Shown here piece after piece: positions 10,182 to 18,900 of a stretch of 64,000 bases of DNA. This stretch comes from Psychromicrobium silvestre (GTDB taxonomy: Bacteria; Actinomycetota; Actinomycetes; Actinomycetales; Micrococcaceae). The position numbers and the translations under genes are program-made. The notes under the pieces are model-generated. The model was not told the DNA's origin. It saw only the letters and a program-made list of their open reading frames with translations, and did no database searches. Location: assembly GCF_013408295.1 (NCBI RefSeq), contig NZ_JACBYQ010000001.1, positions 868,001 through 932,000 of the forward strand. The letters are read 5' to 3'. Position 1 is the stretch's first letter, and every line of letters starts with the position of its first letter.

Positions 10182-11603
10182 GTGACTGGAACAAAGAAAA
10201 GTATTCAGAAGAGCTCTAAGCACGCCGTGCGCACCCTGCTCATTCTTGGCGCCTCAGGTGACTTGACGGGCAGACTGTTACTGCCCGGCGTCGCACGTTT
10301 GATTGCCGCTGGCCGCGCTCAGAACCTGACCCTCGTCGGGGCTGGGAACGATGCCTGGAGCGATCAGCAGTGGCTAGAACGGGTTGGTACCGTCTTTGAG
10401 GCGGCTTCAGAAGGTACGACGGCGACCGGCCAGAAGGCGCTCGAGACGGTCAAAGCGGGCACCTCCTATCACCAGGTGGATGTCACCGCAAAAGGTGAGT
10501 TGGCTAAATTATTGGCCACCCTCGAAGGGCCGATCGCGGTCTATTTCGCACTTCCCCCGGCGGTCAGCCAGGCGGCCTGTGAGCTGCTCAGCGCCGACGA
10601 GCTGCCGGCGGAGACCCGCTTGGTCATGGAGAAGCCTTTCGGTTCCTCGGCGGAGTCGGCGCATTCACTCAATGAGACACTGGCGGCGCTGGTTCCTGAG
10701 GACCATATTCACCGGGTGGATCACTTCCTGGGCAAATCCACGGTTTTCAATATCCTGGGCCTGCGCTTCGCGAATCGACTGCTGGAACCGCTGTGGAACG
10801 CCGACCACATCGAGAAGGTCGAGATTGTCTTCGACGAGGATCTGGCCCTGGAGAACCGCGCACGCTACTACGACCACGCGGGCGCGCTACGGGACATGAT
10901 CCAGAGTCATCTGCTGCAAATCATGGCCATCATAGCGATGGAAGCCCCGGCTACCCTGGGTGAGCAGGACGTCCGCGATGGCATCGCCTCGGTGTTGCGC
11001 GCCAGCAGCATCGATACGGATTTTGCTCAGAGCACTCGTCGGGCACAGTACACGGCCGGAAAAATTGGCCGCAAGGCGGTACCTGATTATCAAGCCGAGG
11101 AAGGCGTTGATCCGGCGCTGCACACCGAGACGCTGGCTGAGGTGGAAATCCAGATCAAAAACTGGCGCTGGGCAGGTGTACCGTTCATCCTGCGCTCGGG
11201 TAAGGCGCTGGGCAAGGCCCGCAAGGAAGCCGTCATCACCTATAAGCAGGTGCCGCACTTGCCCACCGGATTCCGCGGGGTTGACTCCCCCACCCGGCTA
11301 CATATTGGCTTTGGGCCGGACACCTTGCAGCTTGATTTGGACATCAACGGTCCCGGTGATCTTTTCAGCTTGAACCGGGTGAAGCTGGAGGCGGACCTCT
11401 CTGGAGACCCTTTGCTCCCCTATGGTGAAGTGCTCGACGGCGTGCTGAACGGAGATCCGCTGCTTTCGGTCCGCGCGGATACCGCCGAGCTCTGCTGGCA
11501 GATCGTGGAGCCAGCGCTCAAAGCCTGGAAGGCGAACAAGGTTCCGTTAGAAACCTATTCGGCTGGCAGCCCTGGCCCCAAGGATTGGCCCACCAGCATC
11601 TAA
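10182..11603 (+). CDS. zwf: Glucose-6-phosphate dehydrogenase, stand-alone copy
   Basis: Oxidises glucose-6-phosphate to 6-phosphogluconolactone with NAD(P)+, entry to the pentose phosphate pathway. The Rossmann start TLLILGASGDLTGRLLLPGVARL (GASGDL, about 23-28) and the substrate-binding/catalytic IHRVDHFLGKSTVFNI (about 166-181; canonical RIDHYLGKE) are both visible, with EKPFG just upstream. Start is a GTG with a G-rich region but no strong Shine-Dalgarno. In Actinobacteria the main zwf sits with tal, tkt and opcA. Here no such partners are present, so this is probably a second, divergent copy. Residues around the active site differ slightly from the consensus (FLGKS for YLGKE). Confidence 0.85.
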   Translation: MTGTKKSIQKSSKHAVRTLLILGASGDLTGRLLLPGVARLIAAGRAQNLTLVGAGNDAWSDQQWLERVGTVFEAASEGTTATGQKALETVKAGTSYHQVDVTAKGELAKLLATLEGPIAVYFALPPAVSQAACELLSADELPAETRLVMEKPFGSSAESAHSLNETLAALVPEDHIHRVDHFLGKSTVFNILGLRFANRLLEPLWNADHIEKVEIVFDEDLALENRARYYDHAGALRDMIQSHLLQIMAIIAMEAPATLGEQDVRDGIASVLRASSIDTDFAQSTRRAQYTAGKIGRKAVPDYQAEEGVDPALHTETLAEVEIQIKNWRWAGVPFILRSGKALGKARKEAVITYKQVPHLPTGFRGVDSPTRLHIGFGPDTLQLDLDINGPGDLFSLNRVKLEADLSGDPLLPYGEVLDGVLNGDPLLSVRADTAELCWQIVEPALKAWKANKVPLETYSAGSPGPKDWPTSI

Positions 11604-11617
11604 CGCCCTTTAAACGC

Positions 11618-11680
11618 CGCCGAGTGTGGAGATCTGCACGTTAAACCGTGGTTATAACGTGCAGATCCCCACACTCGGCG
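11618..11680. repeat. 26-bp inverted repeat (long hairpin) between zwf and glnK
   Basis: Arms at 11618-11643 and 11655-11680 match at 25 of 26 positions around an 11-nt centre, which itself contains AACC-GT-GGTT. Each arm begins CGCCGAGTGTGG and ends CTGCACGTTA. The site is between two convergent genes, so it can terminate both. It is far longer than needed and lacks a good U-tract (AAGGTTTTTG follows on the plus side). It resembles the palindrome at 30437-30500 in arm start (GAGTG) and TAAC content, suggesting a dispersed REP-like family. Confidence 0.8.
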
Positions 11681-11710
11681 AAGGTTTTTGGTGCTGACAC
11701 CGCCTAAGGC

Positions 11711-12049
11711 TTAGACCGCGGCGTTGCCCCGTTCTCCGGTGCGTACCCGTACTGCCTCGTGCACGCTCACGGTCCAGACCTTCCCATCGCCTGCGCGTCC
11801 GGTATTAGAGCTGGAGATCAGCACATCGACAATGTCATCCACCTGGTCGTCGGTGGCGAGGACTTCAATCCGGATCTTCGGCAACAGATCGACAACGTAC
11901 TCCGCCCCACGGTAGACCTCGGTGTGTCCGCGCTGCCTGCCGTAACCATTGGCTGCGCTCACGGTAAGTCCTTGGACGCCGTAGCTCTCTAAGGCTCCCC
12001 GCACGTCGTCGAACTTCTCCGGTCGAATGATCGCCGTGATGAGTTTCAT
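11711..12049 (-). CDS. glnK: Nitrogen regulatory PII protein GlnK
   Basis: Trimeric signal protein that reports the 2-oxoglutarate/ATP/ADP state and plugs AmtB. The 112-residue protein has the T-loop with RGHTEVYRGAEYVVDLLPK, including the modifiable Tyr51, and the C-terminal TGRAGDGKVWTVSVHEAVRVRTGE signature. Its ATG overlaps the amtB stop by 4 nt (ATGA), the standard amtB-glnK coupling. In many Actinobacteria glnD (the adenylyl/uridylyltransferase acting on Tyr51) follows; here it does not, and the next gene is the convergent zwf copy. Expression is probably driven from the GlnR site upstream of amtB. Confidence 0.97.
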   Translation of the reverse strand: MKLITAIIRPEKFDDVRGALESYGVQGLTVSAANGYGRQRGHTEVYRGAEYVVDLLPKIRIEVLATDDQVDDIVDVLISSSNTGRAGDGKVWTVSVHEAVRVRTGERGNAAV

Positions 12050-13404
12050 GATTCCACCTTAATCTGCTGCTCTTGCTGAATCTCAACATGCCTGGATCGC
12101 AGGGCTTCGTCAAGAGGATGGAAAGCGCTACCAACCCGTCCGCCAAATTCATAGGCGGTTTCCGCGTGCACGGACACGTCGATGCCATTTACTTCGTGCT
12201 CCTCGGAGATTCTGAAGCCCATCGTCTTATTGATGATCCAGCCCACGATGAAGGCAACCACGAAGGAGTAGGCCAGTACCACGAAGGAGCCCAACGCCTG
12301 CTTGCCCAGTAATTCGAAGCCACCGCCGGAGAACAAACCGCTGACAGCAGCCGGGGATTCCGGGTTTGCCGCCAGCCCGATGAACAGCGTGCCGATCAGG
12401 CCACCAACTAGGTGGACACCCACGACGTCGAGCGAATCGTCATAACCGAGCTTGTATTTCAGCCCCACTGCCAGCGCGCAGACGGCACCTGCCAAGATGC
12501 CCAGCACAAGGGCCCATGCCGGGGTGATCGCGGCGGCAGCCGGGGTGATCGCTACCAGGCCTGCGACGGCGCCGGAAGCGGCCCCGAGCGAGGTGGCGTG
12601 ACCGTCGCGGATCTTCTCAACGATCAGCCAGCCCAGGGTGGCGGCAGCCGGGGCAGCCAGCGTGTTGATCCAGGCAAGTCCAGCCGTCGCATTGGCGGCC
12701 AAGGCTGAGCCCGCATTGAAGCCGAACCAGCCGAACCAGAGCAGACCGGCCCCGAGCATAACGAAGGGAAGGTTGTGCGGGCGATGGCTCGGATCCTTGC
12801 CGAAGCCCAGCCGTTTGCCGAGCACCAGAGCCAAAGCCAAAGCAGCGGCACCGGCGTTGATGTGCACCGCGGTTCCACCGGCAAAGTCGACCACTCCGAG
12901 TCCCTGACCAATCCAGCCACCAATATTATTGCCATTGGCGTCCTTATTGAAGTCAAAAACCCAATGCGCCACCGGGAAGTACACCAGTACTACCCAGATG
13001 CCGCCGAAGAGCATCCAAGCGCCGAACTTTGCCCGGTCCGCGATGGCTCCGGAGATCAGGGCGACGGTAATAATGGCGAACACTGCCTGGAAGCCGACAA
13101 AAGCGATTTCCGGGATGGTGCCAACCAGCGGTGCGCCGTCTCCGGTGCCTAACACCCCGTTTAGGCCCAACTTCTCAAAGGGATTGCCCAGTAGGCCTCC
13201 CCCAATATCGGTGCCGAAGGCCATTGAGTAGCCAAAGAGCACCCAGAGCACGGTCACCAAAGCGATCGCGCCGAAACTCATCATCATCATGTTCAGCACG
13301 CCCTTGGCGCGAGTCATGCCCCCATAGAAAAAAGCCAGTCCCGGGGTCATCAGCAGAACCAGAGCTGCCGAGACCAATACCCAAGCGGTGTCACCTGCGT
13401 TCAT
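12046..13404 (-). CDS. amtB: Ammonium transporter AmtB
   Basis: Eleven-helix trimeric ammonium channel of the inner membrane. The start MNAGDTAWVLVSAALVLLMTPGLAFFYGGM is the conserved Amt N-terminus; a GTG 8 codons upstream also opens the frame but is not needed. Conserved features include YFPVAHWVF (about 140-150), GWIGQGLGVVDFAGGTAVHINAG (phenylalanine/histidine pore region) and VVGVHLVGGLIGTLFIGL, holding the second pore histidine. The cytoplasmic tail (HEVNGIDVSVHAETAYEFGG) is the normal GlnK-contact region. A tandem GlnR-type box lies about 140-175 nt upstream, which predicts induction on nitrogen limitation. Confidence 0.97.
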   Translation of the reverse strand: MNAGDTAWVLVSAALVLLMTPGLAFFYGGMTRAKGVLNMMMMSFGAIALVTVLWVLFGYSMAFGTDIGGGLLGNPFEKLGLNGVLGTGDGAPLVGTIPEIAFVGFQAVFAIITVALISGAIADRAKFGAWMLFGGIWVVLVYFPVAHWVFDFNKDANGNNIGGWIGQGLGVVDFAGGTAVHINAGAAALALALVLGKRLGFGKDPSHRPHNLPFVMLGAGLLWFGWFGFNAGSALAANATAGLAWINTLAAPAAATLGWLIVEKIRDGHATSLGAASGAVAGLVAITPAAAAITPAWALVLGILAGAVCALAVGLKYKLGYDDSLDVVGVHLVGGLIGTLFIGLAANPESPAAVSGLFSGGGFELLGKQALGSFVVLAYSFVVAFIVGWIINKTMGFRISEEHEVNGIDVSVHAETAYEFGGRVGSAFHPLDEALRSRHVEIQQEQQIKVES

Positions 13405-13541
13405 GAATACAGTGCCCCACTTTCTCACCTAGTGCGTCAGTGATTGCAGGAACGCAATCAACTCGTACTGAGATTCTGCGGGTGGCGTGTTTCACGCTAA
13501 GCGGTTCTAGATGTCGGTGCTGTTACAAGCTTCGGCTGGGA

Positions 13542-13579
13542 GTAAATGCTAAGTCACCAATAAGTTTCCGCCAGGTTAC
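13542..13579 (-). promoter_or_regulatory. Predicted GlnR double box upstream of amtB-glnK
   Basis: Read on the minus strand the site is GTAAC-n6-GAAAC-n6-GTGAC-n6-TTTAC. GlnR sites in Streptomyces and Mycobacterium are pairs of gTnAC-n6-GaAAC half-sites. Here the first pair is perfect, the third element fits, the fourth is degenerate, and all three spacers are exactly 6 nt. It stands in front of amtB-glnK, a core GlnR target. Confidence 0.8.
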
Positions 13580-13582
13580 AAA

Positions 13583-13740
13583 CCATCCGTCCCACTCCCT
13601 CCCCCGTTTCACTCCCAGCTATCCCACTGGGTGTTACGGAAGTGGCAGGAGTACACCGAAAATCGTCACAACAGCAACTTCTGCACCATTCAGTGGGACA
13701 GCTGGGTAAGGCGGAGGTGGGTCAGTGGGACGGATGGGTT
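13583..13740. repeat. Long imperfect palindrome (~155 bp) between ftsY and amtB
   Basis: The left arm (about 13583-13630) and right arm (about 13691-13740) are imperfect reverse complements: both read CCATCCGTCCCACT at the outside and CCCAGCT(A/G)TCCCACTG at the inside. TCCCACT therefore occurs four times, twice per arm. The 60-nt centre has weaker symmetry (GGTG and GAAGT at each side). The element abuts the ftsY stop on one side and the GlnR box on the other. It could fold into a long hairpin ending ftsY transcription, or be a small mobile/REP-type element. Confidence 0.7.
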
Positions 13741-13745
13741 GGGGG

Positions 13746-14924
13746 TTAGTTGAGGATGGCGTCTACGAATTGCTCTGCGTCGAAGGGAGCCAGGTCATCG
13801 GCGCCTTCGCCCAGGCCAATCAGCTTGACCGGGACGCCCATGCTCTTCTGGATGGCCACCACGATGCCACCCTTAGCCGTGCCATCAAGCTTGGTCAGCA
13901 CAATGCCGGTGATATTAACCACCTCACTGAACACCTTGGCCTGATTGAGCCCGTTCTGCCCGGTGGTCGCATCCAAAACCAGAAGCACCTCATCGACCTG
14001 GGTCTGTTTCTCAATCACTCGTTTGACCTTGCCGAGCTCGTCCATCAGGCCAACCTTGTTCTGCAAGCGTCCGGCGGTATCGATCATCACCACATCGACC
14101 TCCTGCTCAATGCCGGCCTTGACCGCCTCAAAGGCGACCGAGGCAGGATCTGCCCCATCGACGTCGGACTTCACCGTGGGCACTCCCACCCGTGCACCCC
14201 AGGTGGCCAGCTGTTCCGCCGCGGCGGCACGGAAGGTATCGGCGGCACCGAGCAGCACGTCCTTGTCCTCAGCTACCAGCACGCGAGCCAGTTTGCCTAC
14301 CGTGGTGGTTTTGCCCACCCCGTTAACACCCACCACCATTACGACGGCGGGTAGCTCACCGTGTCGTTCAACGGCCAGTGAGCGATCCATTCCGGGATCA
14401 ACTAAACGCACCAGTTCTTCGCGCAGCATGGCGCGAACCTCGTCCTGCGTGCGGGAACCCATCACCTTGACACGTTCCCGCAAGGTATCGACCAGTTGCA
14501 TGGTCGGTTCGGTGCCAATATCGGCCAGCAGCAGCGTCTCTTCGATCTCGTCCCACACGGATTCATCGATCTTGTCGCTGGAGAGCAAAGCCAGCAAACC
14601 CTTGCCGAGACTATTATTCGATCTGGCCAGCCGCGCCCGAAGTCTTTGCAGTCGCCCGGCCGGGGGCTCCGGGCGCTCAATGGAGACGGCTTCTCCGGCG
14701 GATTCGGGAGTGAGCAGGTCCTCAGAACCGGGTGTCGGTGTGGTCTCTGCCGTGGTTCCGGGGCGATCCTCCAGCAGTGTGCCGCCGGGAGCCGGATCAT
14801 TGGCGTCCCGGGTGTCGGTGTACTTGGTTCGGTTGCGGGAGGTCCTCAGGAAGACCATCAACAGCGAGCCGATCACCGCAATGCCAACGACGATATAAAG
14901 AATCAGGAGCCAGGTATCATTCAC
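13746..14924 (-). CDS. ftsY: Signal recognition particle receptor FtsY
   Basis: SRP receptor GTPase that docks Ffh-ribosome complexes at the membrane. The 392-residue protein starts with a transmembrane helix (LLILYIVVGIAVIGSLLMVFL, about 6-26), characteristic of actinobacterial FtsY. An acidic/proline linker, the N domain and the G domain follow: GVNGVGKTTTVGKL (about 199-212), DTAGRLQNK and TKLDGTAKGG (about 342-351), ending in LGEGADDLAPFDAEQFVDAIL. It lies upstream of amtB-glnK with a 341-nt gap. The gene order smc ... ftsY is broken here by the giant LPXTG gene and its neighbouring regulator. Confidence 0.97.
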   Translation of the reverse strand: MNDTWLLILYIVVGIAVIGSLLMVFLRTSRNRTKYTDTRDANDPAPGGTLLEDRPGTTAETTPTPGSEDLLTPESAGEAVSIERPEPPAGRLQRLRARLARSNNSLGKGLLALLSSDKIDESVWDEIEETLLLADIGTEPTMQLVDTLRERVKVMGSRTQDEVRAMLREELVRLVDPGMDRSLAVERHGELPAVVMVVGVNGVGKTTTVGKLARVLVAEDKDVLLGAADTFRAAAAEQLATWGARVGVPTVKSDVDGADPASVAFEAVKAGIEQEVDVVMIDTAGRLQNKVGLMDELGKVKRVIEKQTQVDEVLLVLDATTGQNGLNQAKVFSEVVNITGIVLTKLDGTAKGGIVVAIQKSMGVPVKLIGLGEGADDLAPFDAEQFVDAILN

Positions 14925-14970
14925 GCCTCTAGCTTCTCATAGCCAAGCGTCCCGATGACGGTATGACTAC

Positions 14971-15720
14971 TTAGCGCTCTTCTAGCCCCGTCGAGTCAAA
15001 AAGCCCGGCATTGTCCGCCGCAACTGCCAGTTGTACCCGGTTGTCGATTCCCACGCTGCGCATGATTTGAGCCAAATGGGATTTCACCGTCGCTTCACTG
15101 ATATGCATGAGATTGCCGATCTGACCATTCGTCAGACCATTGGCGATGGCACGCACAATCCTTTTGTCTCGGGAGTTCAGCGCCTGGAAACGTTCCGATT
15201 GCGGAGTTCCGGTTCGACGGAGCGAGCCATTCCGGCCGAGCTGCGGCGGGGAAGCGAAAACCACTCCACCGGCACTGACCACCCGAATGATTGAAGCAAT
15301 GTCCTCCAGCATGGAGCGCTTGTCCAGGAAGCTGCTAACTCCGGCCTCGATATAGGAATCCATAGTTTGCAGGGCTTCTACTGAGGCCAACACCACGACT
15401 CTGGTGGGGCTGCCGGAGATCGCTATAGCGGTCAGGATCGCTGTGCTCGCGGAAGCGCCGATCTCGGAATCGATCACCGCCACATCGGGGCATTCGGTCT
15501 GGATTCTGCGGACAGCTTCGGATTCGGTGCGGCTAATACCGCTCACCTCGATGAATCCCGAAGCCGAGAAAAGCTGCCCTAGACCGAGCCTGGTGAGGAA
15601 ATTGCCGCCAGCAATATGAACCCTAATGAGTCCTGCATCGGGAGCTAAATCAACCGATGCAGATTGTTCGTCGATCACCGAGATGATCGGACGAGGACTC
15701 GGCTGCAGGCCCAAGACCAC
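14971..15720 (-). CDS. LuxR-type response regulator, orphan
   Basis: The 249-residue protein has an N-terminal receiver-like domain (about 30-145) and a C-terminal LuxR/NarL helix-turn-helix (about 180-240; LNSRDKRIVRAIANGLTNGQIGNLMHISEATVKSHLAQIMRSVGI). The putative phospho-acceptor is the Asp in DVAVIDSEI. The acidic pair near the receiver N-terminus is not obvious (VHIAGGNFLTRLG) and the conserved Lys region reads SFLDKRS, so the receiver may be atypical and phosphorylation-independent. No kinase is adjacent. Start is uncertain: GTG at 15720 sits only 1-2 nt after AGGAG, while a TTG two codons later has better spacing. It is divergent from the giant surface protein and could regulate it. 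Confidence 0.85.
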   Translation of the reverse strand: MVLGLQPSPRPIISVIDEQSASVDLAPDAGLIRVHIAGGNFLTRLGLGQLFSASGFIEVSGISRTESEAVRRIQTECPDVAVIDSEIGASASTAILTAIAISGSPTRVVVLASVEALQTMDSYIEAGVSSFLDKRSMLEDIASIIRVVSAGGVVFASPPQLGRNGSLRRTGTPQSERFQALNSRDKRIVRAIANGLTNGQIGNLMHISEATVKSHLAQIMRSVGIDNRVQLAVAADNAGLFDSTGLEER

Positions 15721-15960
15721 TCCTTACCCTTGGCCCCCAAAGCTGGATCTACTGAACTATTACTAGCCTACTGGCTATCCCCAGACTTTCACCACATGGT
15801 TATCAAGTCGTAATGAGCTAAGACTATCGGTTAGGTTTCCCCGAAAAGTATGGCCACCTGGCTAATACTTTCTATCCACTTAGCTAGTCATCCGAGAGAA
15901 AGCTGATGACACGCTGTAAATCAAAGGCATTTTCCTGTGACAGCTATGAGGAGACGACTA
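15721..15960. promoter_or_regulatory. Divergent intergenic region, orphan regulator / giant surface protein
   Basis: This 240-nt AT-richer region must hold both promoters. TAGCC-TACT-GGCTA near 15763-15776 is a short perfect inverted repeat that could bind the adjacent LuxR-type regulator. GAGGAG about 7 nt before the GTG at 15961 is a strong ribosome binding site for the surface protein. No canonical -35/-10 pair was recognised with confidence. Confidence 0.4.
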
Positions 15961-18900
15961 GTGAACATCATTAAGAATCGGGACGCGGCGAAGACAGGGA
16001 GCAGGGTCTGGCTCGGCCGCCTGATAGCCGTTCTAGCTACTGCCGCACTGGTAGCGCTGCCGCTTTCACCGGCTCAAGCCGCCGGTCCCTCGGTCTCACA
16101 AGGATTGGGAAAGTTCTTTGGTGGCCAAGTGCTGGCAGTCAATCTCGATCAGATAGCCGCCCTCAACGGATCTCTTGCCGATAATCCGAATGGCGCACAT
16201 CCACTGGGGCCGAATAATCAGCTGAATGTCTCGGCTCTCGGACTCAATGTCGGCCTGGGCGGGCTGCTAAACCTGCTGGGCGGCGCAAACCCCTTGCTCG
16301 CCGTCGGCCCGGCAGCACAATACTCCAAGGCGGATAACAACGGCGACGCCGTGGCGGGCTCCGGGGCGGTCAGCGACCAGGGCGCTATCTCGGTTGGCGC
16401 GCCCGGAACACCACCTGCTGACGCGCATCTTGACCTTGGCCCCATTCTGGATACCGTTCCGGCCCTGAACTCGGTGCTCTCCACCGCTCGGGTCGACGTC
16501 GGCGCACTGGCTTCTCATGCCCAGCAATTGGGTGGGGCCGCTCCGACGAGTAGTTATGCGCTCTCGGATCTGAAGATTCAACTCACCTCACCAGCGATCG
16601 GCGGAGTCTACAGCACGCTACGCGACCAAGTGGTGGCGCCCACTAGCCAGGCTCTACAAACTTTTGCTTCCGCAATCAGCGCCCTCAATATCGATCTCAA
16701 TGTGGTGGCACTGCGGGTCCAGGGCAACCTGAGCGCGAGCCTGCCGGATCTGTCCGCGGTGCTCCCTAGCGGCTTCCTCAACGGCAATGTGGACAATGGC
16801 GTCTCGATCAACCTCTCCACCGGCCAGGTAATCCTCGATCTGACCAAGATCCTAACCGCCAATGGGATGGATATTAACAATCTGCCCCCAAACACTCCCC
16901 TCCTCAGTGGTCCCATTGCCAATGCCATCGCCACCGGGATTACTTCTACCCTGACCGACCTGGTGCAGAGCACGGTACAGCGACTAACCGCAGCAGTTAG
17001 CGCAACCCGGGTTACCGGCACCCTCGCCGTTTCCAGCATTATCGGACCGCTCGGAAATGTCACCGTTGACGCTTCGCTCGCAGAGATCCAGGACAACACC
17101 ACCACCATCGTCTCCGGCAGTGTCGTCGGTCTGAATTTGGGAGTCCTGAGCACCCTGCTCAAGCCCTTGCTGCGACCGGTCGTCACAACCTTGCTGAACA
17201 CCGTGGATAATCTTCAAACAACCGTCGTCCAGCCGCTCGTCAACGGACTCTCCGGCTTGGTCAGTCCTATCCTCGACGCACTGAACCAGTTGGTTCCGCT
17301 CACTGCCAATGTGCAACCCGGGGTCGGCGATCTCGGGGCAGGCAGCTTCACGGTTCGCGCCCTCCAACTGGGCATCCTCAACTTGGCTTCACTCAATTTC
17401 GCCTCCTCCACAGTGCACGGCACGCTGGTACCGGTACTTACTCCTGTGCTCAATGCCACTCCGAGCACGGTCGAGCAGGCCGCCTCTACTCAGTTGACCG
17501 GCAGCGGTTTCGCACCAGATGACACGGTCACCTTGACCTTGCCCGCCTCCGGGGCGATCCCCGCAACCGTGGTCAATACCACCACAGACGGCTCCGGCAA
17601 CTTGGTTCCAGTGAACCTCGGAGTACCCGCCGAGTACCCACTTGGGGCGGTGAATATTACCGCGCACCCGACCAACAGCAATGTGAGCGCGGATCCAACC
17701 ACTCAAATCACCGTGATCAAACATGTCTACCCCACCACTCTGACAGCTGACCCGGCTGCGCTCCCGCAGGGCGGCAGCAGCACGATCACCGGTACCGGCT
17801 ACGCTCCCGGGGAAACCGTAACGCTTTCCGGTCCTTGCCTGGTTCCCCCGGTCACCGTGATAGCCGATCAAAATGGCGGCTTCTCCACCCCGGTGACATT
17901 GACCGCCAATTGCCCGGTGGGTCCCACCGTCATCACCGGTGAAGGCGACGTCTCACAGACTCCGGCTACCGTCACCGTGACGATCACCGGACCGGCCTTT
18001 GACACCGCACTGACCGCCACCCCGAGCGATGTACCACAGGGTGCTACCACGATGGTGAGCGGCACCGGCTTCGCCCCAGGCGAGACCGTCACGGTCACGC
18101 TGCCTCTCAAGGGCGGGGTTGGCCCGGTGGTTCTGAACGGGATCACCGTTGCTCCGGATGGGACCTTCAGCGCCGCGCTGACCGTACCGGCAAACTATCC
18201 GCTCGGCGCCGTCACACTCAATGGCATCGGTGACCAGAGCAACACTCCGGCCAGCACTTCCTTGAACATCCTTCCCGCGGGTCCGCCGGTGCTGAGCGCC
18301 AACCCGGGAACCGTTCAGCAGGGCGGTACCAGCCAACTCTCCGGCACCAATTTCCAAGCCGGTGAGAACGTCGTGATCACCTTGCCTGCGGCGGCACCAG
18401 CCACCGCTGTCACCGTAAACGTGAGCGCAGATGCGGCTGGTAACTTCACCGTACCGCTCACGGTCCCCGGAAATCATCCGGTTGGAGCAGCGTTCCCGGT
18501 CAATGCTCAGGGCGATCAAGGTTCCACCGCCACCACTACCCTCGGAGTCAGCAAAGGCAGCTGGGATACCTCGATCATCGCTATTCCCTCCACAGTTCCG
18601 CAATCCGGTAACACCATAGTTAGCGGTAGCGGTTTTGCCCCCGGGGAGAGCGTAACCGTCACCTTGCCCGCTAAGAATGGTGTGGGGCCGGTACAGGCTA
18701 CCAACGTCTTGGTGGCAGCGAACGGCAGCTTCAGCACCCCGCTGACGGTACCGAGCAACTACCCGCTCGGTGCTGTTGACATCACTGCTCTGGGACCGAT
18801 TTCGGATACTCAGGCGGTGACCTCGCTGAGTATTGTGACGGCCGGAGCCGCAAGCCTGACGGCGACTCCCGCCAGCGTGCCGCAGGGTGGCAGCACCCAG

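Larger units (their letters stand above)
13405..13745. other. amtB upstream / ftsY downstream intergenic region
   Basis: This 341-nt gap contains no gene. From amtB outwards it holds the leader with the likely promoter (13405-13541; no clear -10/-35 recognised), the predicted GlnR double box (13542-13579) and the long palindrome (13583-13740). A further GTAAC-like half-site is present near 13522-13526. Confidence 0.7.

Noticed and set aside
11618-11680. Insertion-sequence ends
   Set aside because: No transposase gene lies between or near the arms, and the arms are part of one hairpin with an 11-nt centre.
14971-15720. Pairing of the orphan regulator with the histidine kinase at 56.6 kb
   Set aside because: That kinase already has its own adjacent regulator with a complete receiver; there is no evidence for cross-pairing.
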